Positions 48,552 to 60,274 of a stretch of DNA of 64,000 nt are shown in pieces. A model generated the notes under the pieces. The model was given only the letters and a program-made list of their open reading frames with translations. It was not told the origin of the DNA and did not search any database. Source of the DNA: Pseudofabraea citricarpa (lineage: Eukaryota > Ascomycota > Leotiomycetes > Helotiales > Dermateaceae); the NCBI GenBank assembly GCA_029641185.1, contig JAPWGK010000014.1, forward strand, positions 1 to 64,000, written 5' to 3'. The position numbers and the translations under genes are program-made. Within the stretch, counting starts at the first letter, position 1. The number at the start of each line of letters is the position of its first letter.

Positions 48552-49971
48552 ATGGACACTAAAGAATTTCTTCCCAACTGTTTAATTAAAACGCACACGA
48601 TTGCTGCGTCCTACCCGCGATTTCCGGAAACCGTCATCGACCCAGAAGCTCGACTTCAAGTTTGCGTCGATGAGTATACGATACACGATGCAAGATCAGA
48701 CGCTGCAACACTCATCATAACTCATGGAACTTCTTTCAACAAAAGGCTCTGGGAGCCGACAATTTCTCGAATGCTCAAATCGCCACATCTTGAAGGGAAT
48801 GTTTGTAGAATTCTAACCTTAGATGCTACGAACCATGGTGATAGTTGGCTCCTGAATGCGCAAAAGTTGACAGACAAGTGTGAGTCTCTGTATTCAGAAA
48901 CTAATATGTTTTGAGCATTTACTTACCATCGGATCATTTCAGCGCATTGGCCAGATCAATCAAGAGATATTTTAGCTGTACTGGAACATTTCAAAGTGCA
49001 ACAGCCTGTTATTGGTATTGGTCATTCATTTGGTGGCGGGATCATGTGAGTAAAACTACTTCATGTGCTTCATGTGATTGCCGTAATTAATTGATCAGGG
49101 CCCACGCAACGATGTTAAATCCGACGGCTTTTTATGCAACCATTTTTATTGATCCAATACTATTTCAATTAGAAACTGGGACTGGGATAATGGCAAAAGG
49201 AGCTCTAAAAAGGAGAGATAGATGGGAGAACCTGTAAGTTGCCTAAAAGACTTTGGGTTATTATGCTCTAAACCATTAAAAAGGGAAGATGTTAGAAAGG
49301 CTTTTGCGAGAAGCAAAGGTTACAGCGATTGGAATGATGAAGCCTTGTCACTTCATGCGGTGAGATCCTTTTTGATATAAATATCATGATCCACTAATAT
49401 GGAAATTTAGAATCACAGTACCATAGATATAAATTTGCAGGGCAAGACTGTGAGAACTCTCAAAACTCCAAAAGAACAAGAAGCAGTACGTATTTAACCG
49501 ACGATTTTGACCCGTCATTCTTGTACTGATCTTTCAAAGGCTACATACCTAGCAGCACCTCACCCGAGATTACCAGAAATGCTCGCGGCTTCAAATCAGT
49601 ATCATTTTTTTATTCTAGGTGAAAAGAGTTTTGCAATGTAAGCTTTCCGTTTTAAAATCAATGATACTTCTCTAAGGAACAAAGATTTGAAAAAGATCAA
49701 GAGTGGATACAGAGTATCATCAAATCGCCAGGGAAAGTGATCATATTGAAGGACATTGGGCATTTGGTCAGATTCTATCTTTTGAACCCGTTATCTATGA
49801 TTACTAATTCATTCGCAGATTCCCATGACACATCCAGACGAATTAGGTAACAATGACTTCTAGTTCTATATCAGATCACTAACATCAACAGTTGTTCAAT
49901 TAACTTCACTCTTTGGCGAGATATTGAAGAGAGCAAGAAGCCAGCCACTGCGCATCAAGGGTCTACTTTAG
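48552..49971 (+). CDS. Alpha/beta hydrolase (Lpx1-like)
   Basis: Nine small exons (48552-48879, 48943-49045, 49099-49233, 49296-49359, 49411-49485, 49540-49637, 49685-49766, 49819-49846, 49892-49971) join in phase to 330 residues. LIITHGTSFNK (54-64) is the HG oxyanion region. GIGHSFGGG (134-142) is the nucleophile elbow with Ser138. DIGHLIPMTHP near the end supplies the likely catalytic His. It belongs to the fungal hydrolase group around yeast peroxisomal lipase Lpx1; the tail GLL is not a PTS1. Acts on an ester, lactone, thioester or C-C bond not identifiable from sequence. I start at MDTKEF by similarity of layout. Exon 5 rests on splice logic alone and is the least certain. Confidence 0.85.
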
Positions 49972-50565
49972 AATCATTACTCTACCTTGTGGTGGTTCCG
50001 CACGTTTCCGAAAACACGGAACTCAATATCCTCGGCTAACTTCACATTGGTCAGGCATGAGCTAAAAGTAGCAATAGCGTAAAGCTTAGAGACGAGTCTG
50101 TTACAGACCCCCAAGCTGAATAATGTACCAATTGCACATCCTCCTAGTGGGTTTGGTTTCGGCAATGATATTAGTGTGGATAGAATTTGAGACGGAACAA
50201 AAGTTGGTATCTTGGTGCAGAGTGGATATGAAGAGCACAGAAATAGATCAGAGTGAATTGCAGAATGTACAACATACAATAGCATGATTACCCGTGAATA
50301 TGAATCTCATGATGCAAATTGATTGCTCTGTACAAGAACAGGAACAGAGACTATGGAAGGATGACAATGCCGCAGCATAGCCCAGGTTGCCCAGATGGGT
50401 TAAAAGTTTAGAGTTGGTTCCCTGCACCCTGCCCCGGAATCCCCGCAAATTAGCGTTATCAAGGGGTCGCGTCACCCCGCGTTCACTTTTGCCGGAGAAC
50501 TTGTTCATTTGATCTCACCGGTCGTATCAATCCATACAGTCCGTAAAGCATCGCATTCACCGAGA
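49972..50565. promoter_or_regulatory. Upstream region of the Zn2Cys6 regulator
   Basis: TTCCG (49996-50000), then TTCCG (50006-50010) with N6 to CGGAA (50017-50021), a perfect inverted pair, plus CGGAA at 50435-50439. Because the sites precede the regulator gene itself, autoregulation is possible; they also lie just behind the hydrolase stop codon. Confidence 0.5.
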
Positions 50566-53315
50566 ATGAATATATCGACAGCTCCATACTTTGAGCCCAC
50601 AGCTAGTTCCGAAGAGCAAGTCCTTCAAACATCAGCTCCACCCCCAGAAGCCACACAGAAGCCAGCTGCGAGTAAAGATCAAGAATCTACCAAAAAGAGA
50701 AAACGAGACAAATATGCCGGTAAAGCATGTGGGCCCTGTAAACGGAGGAAGATAAAGGTACTCTGGCTGTAAGCCTGTTCATTCGACCAATGTTAACTTA
50801 TATGTAGTGTGCTGGAGGTTTCCCCTGTGATCCGTGTACCCGTCGAAAAAGAGCTTGTGTTGAAAATGAATCTCTTGATGCAACCGAAAATCACGGTTCT
50901 GTATCATTGGACCCAAGGTACTATTCTTTTTATACTCATTATCATGATAGAGAGAGCTTAATTCCGATAGAAACCACGAATCAATTCAAGGACTCCACGA
51001 CCGGTTAGCCGCGCTCGAATCCCATCTCACAAATCTAACCCGAGCTTTACTCCCAAACACACCATTACCAGAAACGAACATTTCGCTCAGTGGGCAGTCT
51101 CCTGAAAATGCGCCTTCTGTTGAAGGGAGTGGCGGGTATTACCCCGAGAGGAATAGGAAAGCACCAGATAATTCGAGTACTTCCCCAAAAGATTGCTTAT
51201 CATTTGAAAGCGGGAAGAACATAACAACGGGGAAAAACCTGGGAGAGACTTCTGTTACCCATGCACTACAAAGAGTCGAGGATCGATTGAATGAACTGGG
51301 CGTTCCGATAGTTGAAAGAGAATCTGCCCCAGGAACCCCGCCAATGACGCCTGTCCCATCAAGTATTAGAGATATCAGCACTGAATCGGTTCAAACTCGA
51401 GTGAAAAAAGCACTGGAAGTAAATGGGATTGTGCCAGACCTGAGTAGATGGGATACATACTTGGACATTTTCCAAGTAGAAGTCCATCAGCTCTATCCAT
51501 TCTCCCACAAGCCTTTTATCACCGAAGCTTATGAACAACTGTGGGAGATCATAAATCCAGAAACTAGCCAGGAATCAATGCAAGAAGTTGAACTTGGCCA
51601 AATGGTTCAAGTATTGCTCATGCTGGCAATTGGTCGATGTACAGTCTCAACTCGTGTACAAGTAGGGGAAGGAAATCATTCGGCAGGTTGGAGCCTTTAT
51701 TCTACTGCAATGGACCTGCAAGGGAGTTTGTTAGATACTGTGATTGACGACTCAAATCCATTATGTAGTCTTCATACCCTTACGCTTGTGGTAAGTGGAA
51801 TCATAGCCAAAACTTACTCACTTTGCATATCGCTCATATCTTACAGGTTGTATATCTCATGCGAATGGACGCAAGTGAGAGGGCCCAGAAAGTGCTCTCT
51901 CTTGCAATAATTCATGCACAACACCTTGGAATACACCTCGATCAAACACACGAAGACATGCCAAGCTTTGATTCTGAGATGTTCAAGAGGGTATGGTGGT
52001 GCATGTATGTTCTGGACCGAAGACTGTCTCTTGTACTTGGCCGACCTTTCATTATACAAGACGGTAGCATTCGAGTTGGACGGCCAAAAGACTTTGAAAT
52101 ATCAACTCCTGGTTCTACTCATGGCTCGGTGTTGGACTTCTTCCACATGGATGCTGATACACCAACATCTTTACCAATCATCTATCTTAATGTGATGGTT
52201 GGTTACTCACGTATAGTCGGCAAAGCTTGCAACACGCTATTTGGAGTTAACAGCAATGTTGAAGCAAAAGAGCATACCTACGAATACCTAGATTCTCTGG
52301 TTCACAGTTGGATCGAATCAGTACCCAAGGTGCTGATTTTCAATCATTTCAACGTCCACGAAGATACATCGCCATCTTCAAGGAGCCTATTCAAACTGAG
52401 GTTCTTGATACAATTGGTATGTTGATTCTATTACATCACAGAGCTTCATAATCTAATCCAAAGCAGCGATGCTTGTACATTCTTATCGTAATCCGCCGAC
52501 CAACAAGAAGGCTCCAAGGTCCTTTGCCATCGAGTAATCGGATCGAATCTGATACAGTATGTCTTGATCACGCATGGTCTATGATCAATATGTTTAGCCA
52601 GTGTACTGCCGCAGACGGTGTTTATGGTTTCCCATTCTTGCCATATCTTCTTGAGGCCACAATAACATTAGTTGCTTGTTTGACCCGGCTTCCTAACTTG
52701 AGACCAAGATATAGAGACGTTGCAGAGACTGCAATCACGATGCTCACAGCGTTTTCTAAAAAGAGTTGGATTTCAGGGAAAATGGCAAGAATTATATATA
52801 AACTCGGAAACATCATACCTAGAGTCTTTGGGCCAACAGACTCAAACAGGCAGTTTACATCAGGATCCCGATCAGATCTCTCAGCAACAACACTATGCAG
52901 ATCTAAAACTAGCAACAAAGACTCCGCAGAAAACGATGCTGCAGAAGCTTTGTATTCTACATATCTAGGCAATTTATCGCACGAACCAGAAGGCTCTACC
53001 AGATTATGGTCTTTGTCCGGTAACGATTCAAAGGGCGCCATAAATGAAAACACTACAGACATATCAGCCGATTCTCAACTACCGTCGAGTAAAGACATGA
53101 GTCAATCAGTGGACCTGGATTTAGAATCTTCCATGATGGAAGACTTCCCTTTCGAGCTAAACTTTGGAAGTGCTGCATCACAGACTACAGGTACAACCAA
53201 TCACAACCATGCCAGTGATAAGGAGGACTTCTCTACTGCATTTTTGGGAGCATATGATATTGAATGGCTAGATGAGCTAATCTCACATGATAACAGACTT
53301 TTAGCATTTGCTTAA
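50566..53315 (+). CDS. Zn2Cys6 fungal transcription factor
   Basis: Five exons (50566-50757, 50808-50917, 50971-51790, 51847-52416, 52467-53315) give 846 residues. The zinc cluster C-x2-C-x6-C-x5-C-x2-C-x6-C is complete (Cys55, 58, 65, 71, 74, 81) and is split by the first intron, as in many fungal regulators. A basic lead-in (KKRKRDKYAGKA) precedes it; a linker and short coiled coil (LHDRLAALESHL) follow. The middle homology region (fungal_trans; WDTYLDIFQVEVHQLYPF..., RVWWCMYVLDRRLSLVLGRP) spans about 270-560. The acidic C terminus (DLDLESSMMEDFPFELNF) resembles an activation domain. It lies centrally among the enzyme genes, so it is the likely pathway-specific regulator. Confidence 0.92.
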
Positions 53316-53675
53316 TGATTGAAGATTTATGGTAAAAAGATTATTTCAAGAAGATTTTTGGGTTCAACCAAACAATAATACCGATCACATGTTAAATATC
53401 TCACGAAGTTATGCTGTTGCATGTGTTCATGGTCTAACCTTTTCCTATTAGAACTTTTGCTTGTTGCTTTACATCTTCAGAACTGTGTGCTTTGGCAGAA
53501 TTTCTTTAGCTGCATTTGATGAGATTTAAATCAATTGGACAAGAGATATTCTTGCTACGTGCTCAATGAATTCGGTTATCTATTGGTACAAAGAGTTATT
53601 TCTGCCAAGTGTCTCAAAGAACATCGCAAGCAATTATGAATTCAAGATTCGAAGCAGGCAAATTTCTACATGCGC
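53316..53675. other. Intergenic between convergent genes
   Basis: 3' flanks of the transcription factor and the CoA ligase. No gene seen. Confidence 0.4.
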
Positions 53676-55666
53676 TCATAGTCTCGCATTAGGAGCCTTT
53701 GTCCTAAAAGAAGGAGGGAGTGCCCTTCCGGGTAGTTGACGTCTGACAATCTTTCCGCCAGCACTACCTCGAAGTATTAGAGGGAGTTTACTTAGGACAA
53801 GGAAAAATAACTTACTTTCTTGGTATCTCGGCGACGACTGTGACTTTATAGATTCTCTTGTATGACGATACACGTTGTCTGACGTGCTCTATGATATCCG
53901 CAAAAAGCAACGGGTGTTGTTCAACGGGACATCGGGTGGTGATATAAGCGACAGGCACATCAGTTGCCATATCAGGGAGATAAGTCCCGCATACTGCAGC
54001 ATCATCAACTTGAGAATGTTGCCGCAGAATCCCCTCTAGTTCTGCTGGAGCAACTTGGTTTCTGTTCTGCGATTAGTTTAACTCTATCAATACTAGAGGT
54101 GTTATACCCTTTGACTTTGATCATTTCTTTCAACCTATCCACGAGAAACACAAATCCATCATCATCAACAAATCCGATGTCACCTGTCTTCATATATCCG
54201 TCAGGCATGATTGTCTCAGCTGTTAGCTCCTTCTCTCCTACATAACCTTGCATCACATTGGGACCCAGAATACATAGCTCCCCAGGGTCGCCATGCCCAC
54301 ATTCTGGTTTCTGTTAGCTTGTTTCACAGAAGACATGAACAGAGATATATTGACCATTGCCGTTCTCATCCAGTATCTTCAGTTGTATTCCTGGTAAGAT
54401 TTTTCCAATTGTGTTGCGTACATGAGCTTGTGCGGGTGTTTGCGATATGACACTCGGACTGGCTTCCGTGAGGCCGTACCACTGTGTCAAGACACAGCCG
54501 AGTCTTTTACAGAGCCGATCTGTAAGACTTTGCTCCAATGGTGCTGCTGCGTTCATCAGGCATTGAAGTGATTTATAATCACCGGTTGCTGCCAAGGGAT
54601 TGTTGAGTAGTTGGAGAGCAATTGGCGGGACAACATTCAAGTGTGTAACTAAGGGCACGTCAGTAAGCATAACAAATACGGGTGTGGAAACATACTTTTA
54701 TCTCTCTTAATCGATAACAGAAGCGAAGGAAGATCAAACTTAGGAAATACAACAATTGGTGCACCCTTTTTCAAGTTAGCAACATCTACAAGGGAGAATG
54801 ATCACGTTACCTGGAGTAGATAAAGACATGTGAATCCTTCAAGTCCGAGGATGTGAAAAAATGGAACTACCATGGCAACCACAGTAGTTGGATTAAACAT
54901 GTCCGATAGGTAGATTGAGTGCATGAAAACGTTAGACACAATATTTCCATGACTGAGTTTGACGCCTTTTGGGAGTCCAGATGTACCGGAACTAAAACAT
55001 ATGAAAGCTAATTCTTTTGCTACTTCTCCGTGGGCATAAGTTGGACGAACAAAATTGGAGCTCCCATGCTTGATAATATCAAGTAGGTTGATGCGAGTTC
55101 GCTCCTCTTTATTTGTGTCTAAACTCAATATTGAGATCTTAGGGGTTGAAAATGATAGATTTTTACAAGCTGCAGTCAAGTTAGATGCAAGCTCCTTGCC
55201 AACAAGCACATGATGAGGCTTTGCTATTGAAAGAGCGTGTGCCAATTCCTAGTCTGGGTGAGCCAAAAATAGCTATATTTGTGTGCATTACTTACACTTG
55301 GAAGGTGTAGAGGATTCAAAGCAGACACTACCCCACCAACGGCAAGTATGGCATGGACATAGACTGGATAGTGTACCTAGGAACTGTCAATCGATCCATT
55401 TTATCAACGCGAGTGCAACTTACTGTGTTGAATGCCAAAAGGCTCACAACTGTTCCTCTGCGAACGTGTAATTCATCTTGAAGATATTTTGCTAGTTTGC
55501 AAACTGCAATTTTCAACGACGCATGTGTATAAATTACAGAGCCTGTAACACCATCGATGATAACACCAGTCCCAGCAGAAACTCCGCCAATGTTGTATTC
55601 TAGTAGTATGTCTGAAATCGTGGCATCTTCTGGATAGACCAGCTTGTACTCCGAAGCGTAAACCAT
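53676..55666 (-). CDS. 4-coumarate-CoA-ligase-like acyl/aryl-CoA synthetase, PTS1 -ARL
   Basis: Eight exons (55424-55666, 55296-55376, 54811-55248, 54696-54765, 54355-54648, 54108-54303, 53816-54061, 53676-53763) give 551 residues, the usual size. FSSGTSGLPKG (193-203) is the AMP-binding P-loop. QWYGLTEASP is motif A5. GYMKTGDIGFVDDDGF and DRLKEMIKVKG are the hinge and A8 region. IPRNAGGKIVRR holds the catalytic Lys527. It adenylates a carboxylic acid and transfers it to CoA. Layout matches the fungal 4CL-like group that activates aryl or fatty acids. The C terminus ARL is a consensus PTS1, so a peroxisomal location is expected. Start at MVYASEYK (55666); it is divergent from the enone reductase. 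All junction phases agree. Confidence 0.92.
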
Positions 55667-56199
55667 TCTGGCATGTAAGTGTGAACGAAGTTTATAACCT
55701 GTGATAAGTTTGGCCACGCAAGAGTCTAGATAGGATTAATATCTGGTGTATCAATTTGTTGACTAACTGACGCGAAACCACTTTTCGTGCACGTGTTAGG
55801 CTTTGAGGCACACCAGGGATCGTGAGCCGAAGTCGAGGAGTAGTCGGTATCACAATCTATTTCATTCCGGTCATTCCGCGTTTTGAGCTGTTTTGTTACC
55901 GCGTTCTCGGTGTTACAAAGTAGCCAATCAGTATCTCGGCAAATAATTGAACTTACGGAAATGGTAATAATTCCGTTGAGAAAGAGTGCGGGGTGCGGGT
56001 GCGGGGGCTAGTGGGTTGTCCATACGTACCCACCAAATTATACTTCCTTAAAAGAACCCAGAATACTAGCCATTGTTAAGCCAATAAACCTGGCTCCTTC
56101 AAATTATCACGGTAGAAAGCTCCAACTCAATCTTACTTTTAAAGATCACACCATTTTGTTCATATTCCCTGTAGAATTCTTTACCACCGATTGTCGAAG
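55667..56199. promoter_or_regulatory. Bidirectional promoter, CoA ligase / PRISE reductase
   Basis: TTCCG at 55865-55869 and 55874-55878 (direct, 4-bp gap), CGGAA at 55956-55960 and TTCCG at 55971-55975. The densest half-sites lie 200-340 bp from both start codons. Confidence 0.5.
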
Positions 56200-57605
56200 A
56201 TGGTGCCACTCAAGACTAAGGTTGCGTTCGTTGCTGGCTGCAATGGAATCAGCGGGAATGCAATTGTCGAACATCTGATTCGAACGCCGCACACAGAATG
56301 GTATATTTCTCACTCTTGATACGAAATTAGCTAATCAATCAGGTCAAAAATTGTTGTGACGTCTCGTCGACCGTTACCTATGTATTGGCAAGATCCACGC
56401 GTTGATTTCATCGCCATCGATTACTTAGACCCAGTGGAAGAGATCATCAAGAAAATTGAGGTTCTATGTAGCGATGTAACTCACGCATTTTTCACCTCTT
56501 ACATCCATGTGGATGATTTCAAACTTTTGCGCGAGAAGAATGTCCCACTTTTCGCAAACTTTCTAGATTCCTTGGATGCGGTTGCACCAAACCTAGAAAA
56601 TGTCTGTCTCCAGACCGGGGGCAAGGTACGCATCCACGCACGGATAGGTTACTACTCCATCAGGACTAATATAAAGAGTAACAGCACTATGGAGTTCATT
56701 TGGGCCCTGTCAAATGCCCTGTAGATGAGACAATTCCAAGATACAATGATAAGGGGGAGAATTTCTATTACCCGCAAGAAGATCATCTTTTTGCCTTGCA
56801 AAAACAACGCAAATGGTCTTACAACATCATTCGGCCAAATGCAATCATTGGATTCACACCACAATGTAAGTTTAATTATCAAACCTACGTTTAGTTTCTA
56901 ACATGATTATTAGCAAATGGGATGTCCGAAGCTGTTACTCTCGCTTTGTACTTTTTAGTTTGTCGAGAAATGGGAGTCCCTGCAACTTTCCCTGGAAATG
57001 AGTTCTTTTACAATACAGTGGATGACCAATCATACGCACCTGGATTAGCGGACATGAGCGTCTGGGCATCGACAAACGATCACTGTAAAAATGAAGCTTT
57101 CAACCACGTTAACGGGGATGTAATAACTTGGAGGTACTTTTGGCCTGCTATTGGTGCTTATTATGGCATAGATGTATGTATTTTGCTTCTTGTTTTCAGT
57201 GGGCCACACTAATTTGATATGAAGGTCCCTGAGCCTGTATTCGCTAGTAGTGGCGCGTCTGGTACCCATTTGGAGCATAACTTCTCCATGATTGAATGGG
57301 CAAAGGATAAGAAACCATACTGGGACACTGTAGTCGAGAAGTATGGTGGCAAATCTGAAGTATTTGATTGGGGGACATGGGGTTTCTTCGACTGGGCTGT
57401 AGGTAAGACATGGCCGACTATTGGAACAAACAACAAGGCAAGAAAGTATGGTTGGACAAGAGTGGATGATACCGTGGAATCATGGACGGAAACGTTTAAG
57501 ACTTTTGAAAATGCTGGAATTCTCCCTAAAGCAAGCGTTATCAAGGCGAGTGCATTAGCAAAAGCTAAATCCATTGGCACAAATGGTATCAATGGTAAGA
57601 GCTAG
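56200..57605 (+). CDS. PRISE-type enone reductase (progesterone 5-beta-reductase/iridoid synthase-like SDR)
   Basis: Five exons (56200-56300, 56343-56625, 56685-56865, 56914-57173, 57225-57605) give 401 residues. VAFVAGCNGISGNAIVEHL holds the Gly-rich NAD(P)-binding motif (13-19), followed by VTSRRPL, the arginine-bearing segment used for NADPH. GGKHYGVHLGPV carries the Lys and Tyr typical of the PRISE subfamily, and SYNIIRPNAIIGF is the conserved RP-x-x-I-x-G segment. Members reduce the C=C of alpha,beta-unsaturated carbonyls. Fungal relatives include proteins of secondary-metabolite clusters such as SirQ. Divergent from the CoA ligase. Inferred role: reduction of an enone or enoyl intermediate. 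Confidence 0.9.
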
Positions 57606-58187
57606 TTCACAGTTTAAACCCGCATGTCTATTATCTAGTTACTTATCTTACCTGTATTTGCTCTCATCTTCAATACATGCATACTATTGAAACAGGAGTA
57701 GTCAGTGACTTACATGAATAGACTGACAATATAGAAACGAACTTACAAAAGGGATCGGTTATAGCTATATCAACACAAAATGAGGCTAACGCCATGCACA
57801 CACTCTCAATTCCACACCACAAGAACACTGGTAAGCTAGCTTGAAGAGGCGTGGAGGCAAACTTCAGAGCAATAGGTCTAGGCAAAGTCGAGTTTTCCTT
57901 GTTACTCAATGCTCAAAAGAAAATTATGAGGGGAGCAATTGATTAAACACGCTCTTTTACAGCCTTCTGCCTTTAAATAACTTTATTTAAAATGAATAAC
58001 CCCAATGTCAAAACAAGGTGGCTGAAGTGAAAGCTTCTAAATAGTCAACACCTCTAAACATTTCAAAACACAAAAGAAAGTAATAGCACTTTTCTTGCTG
58101 GCATAATTCGATTTTAATAATTCGAGAGTTTCATGATGAGAACTCTACAAGGGCGTGGTAGATTGGGATCGCTTTCTTTTACATAAA
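57606..58187. other. Intergenic between convergent genes
   Basis: 3' flanks of the reductase and cyclase genes. No gene seen. Confidence 0.4.
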
Positions 58188-59493
58188 TTACAAAATAGCC
58201 ATCATATTAGCTGGACTAGCAACACCACCAAATACATTCAAGGGAGATGAAGCAACAAAGAACGAGTACCTCTTCTTGTCCGCACATGTAGCTGCAAGGT
58301 CTTCAAGCCAGAGCATCTCAGCAATCGGACACCCCCAGCCAGCTAATAAGACCTCGTGTAACAAGAAACCTGCTTCTTGTTTTGGAGGGAAGCACTCGAA
58401 AGCTGGAGAGTCTCCTGCCACAGCTGCAAAGTGATGTTCCCATAACCACTCAAGAAGACGGACATCTTGCTCTACACCGCATGAATGTGGGGGCAACTTC
58501 ATCCCTGCAGCAATTTCTTCTTCCTTCCCAAGTTTCTGATATGCCTTGGTGTATCCGCACCGGATAATCAAGATATCGCCTTGTAGGAACTCCATCGATT
58601 TACCCGCTCGATGTTCTTGGTAGTTTATACAGCTGATCAACTCATCGAATGTTATTGCATAACCGGTGGTGGCATTGTATGTTTTCCCGATACTCTCTGA
58701 GTAAGCGCAGTAGTCGATGAGGACACCACGGCCTGCGATGTCACCTTGTCCGTTGACATTCTGTATTCCCAAGGTGCCAGAATTTTCTCTCTTTATCTCT
58801 GACTCGGTTACTCCTCCATAAAATAGTCGTTCCTTCTGATAAGCAAAATGTCGAAGTCCATCCCACTGACTGCTCTTCTGTGTGTTAAATGTGAGCTATG
58901 ATCGTTAGCTTTTGCTTCAATAAATCCTGCGGGTAGTGTTTCGGGGGCATCTACATACGGAATCATCGAAGCAAAGCAATCCTGGAGTATCTGAATGTAG
59001 AGTATGACAAAAAGGATAGTTAGACCTCCCGAATCCTGTAGTCCGAGGATTATTGAGAGACCAGCTTCGCGAAGATGAGTATTTGGTTGTACTCAGTGGT
59101 GAGCTAAAGTCTTGCTTACTTTAAACTGAACCGAAGTCCTTCTTTTATCTCTTTAGCTGCCCTTGAAACTGTCTCTGGGTCTAGTAAATTCTTCAAGCAA
59201 GTAAATTAGGGTAAGTAGATATTCTTCAAGTGATTCAGTCATTGGGAAGAGGAACCGCAAGTACTCACAAGTGTTCCTGCTTCATCCTTCTCTCCCCATA
59301 ACCCCCACGCAGAATGTTTCGGGTGGGTCTCCTGCAGAGGAAGCTCTTTAAAATTGGGCAATCGTTTGACTACATCTATCTCAACTGCTGCATTTTCCAC
59401 ATGCTGAGTTTCGATCTTGGATTTGAAGCCTCTCGTGGGACTCTGATCGTCAAATTCAAAGCCTTGTGCACGTGGTGGATTTATCGTCGCCAT
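58188..59493 (-). CDS. Cyclase-family (kynurenine-formamidase-like) metal-dependent hydrolase
   Basis: Exons 59269-59493, 59120-59190, 58959-59064 and 58188-58895 give 369 residues. Features of the fungal branch of the cyclase superfamily (PF04199): GLWGEKDEAGTLNLLDPETV near the N terminus, SQWDGLRHFAYQ (143-154) at the metal/active-site region, NGQGDIAGRGVLIDY (about 190), LQGDILIIRCGYTKAY, and AVAGDSPAFECFP with HEVLLAGWG near the C terminus. Bacterial relatives hydrolyse formylkynurenine or isatin amides; fungal members are mostly uncharacterised and frequently appear in aromatic-degradation clusters. Exon 3 shows the weakest family match, so its boundaries could shift. It is divergent from the Dabb gene across 399 bp. 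Confidence 0.8.
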
Positions 59494-59892
59494 AATCTTG
59501 GTGAAGACGTGTGGAGCTAAATGTGGGTAATACCAATGACTCCTTGATGATTAGAAATTGACGGAAGTCCCTTTAACGTAACGTGAATCGAGAATTGTGA
59601 TGTTCCGCGAGTGCCGGAATTGGCCAGCGATGAGAACCGACGGCAGTCATTGCCGAAACAACCGAAACCTGCTCCGATCCTTGACCCCCGTGGGGACCCC
59701 AGTTCCGTCACATTCCACCTTGCGCTACTGTAGGTGGCTGCTAGGTAGTTCTAATCCTTATTTATGAACGATTACAATAACATCATAGCCGTTGATTTTT
59801 GCTTGCAGATAACAATCAAAGCCTAGATACTTCAATTTACCACCATCGAATTTCCAAAAAGAACAAGCCGCCACCAGCCTTCATTTCCGAAA
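59494..59892. promoter_or_regulatory. Bidirectional promoter, cyclase / Dabb protein
   Basis: Inverted pair TTCCG (59603-59607)-N7-CGGAA (59615-59619), plus half-sites at 59562-59566 and 59703-59707. Same geometry as at 40544 (N7). Confidence 0.55.
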
Positions 59893-60274
59893 ATGCCAGA
59901 TGTCCGACGTATTACTTTGTTCAATATTCCCGGGGCCGAAGATCAGCAGAGGCTGATCAGTATTTACAAAAGCATGTCTGTAAATGCGTTGAAGGTAATT
60001 CAATCCTTCTAGAATGGTAATTACACCAGAATCTCGATCAGCTAGATTGACAGAATTACAGGAGGGAAAACCGTATATCATTTCAGTTGATGTCGGCACT
60101 GCTCAAGATGATCAGAGAGCGCAGGGGTTTACGGTTGCGGCTATTTCGACATTTGCTAGCCCGGAAGACATGCAATATTATGATTCTGAATGCGCTGCGC
60201 ACAAGAGTCTAAGGGAATTTGTGAGGACTGTTTCAAAAGGTTTCTGCATGGTGTACTTCACGTCTACACAATGA
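59893..60274 (+). CDS. Dabb (stress-responsive A/B barrel) domain protein
   Basis: Exons 59893-59994 and 60062-60274, joined across a 67-nt intron ending in ATTACAG, give 104 residues. The sequence is one Dabb domain: RRITLFNIPGAEDQQRLISI, EGKPYIISVDVG, QGFTVAAISTFASPEDMQYY, ECAAHKSLREFVRT, then MVYF. Dabb proteins are dimeric ferredoxin-like barrels. Some catalyse decarboxylation or cyclisation (olivetolic acid cyclase, for example), others have unknown functions. Here it neighbours the cyclase-family hydrolase and is likely co-regulated with it from the shared promoter. No PTS1 (ends STQ). Confidence 0.8.

Noticed and set aside
54770..54815. Apparent frame break in the CoA ligase after LYLLQ
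   Set aside because: A GTAACG donor and a TTGAAAAAG acceptor preceded by GCTAAC restore GAPIVVFPKFD, as in other family members.
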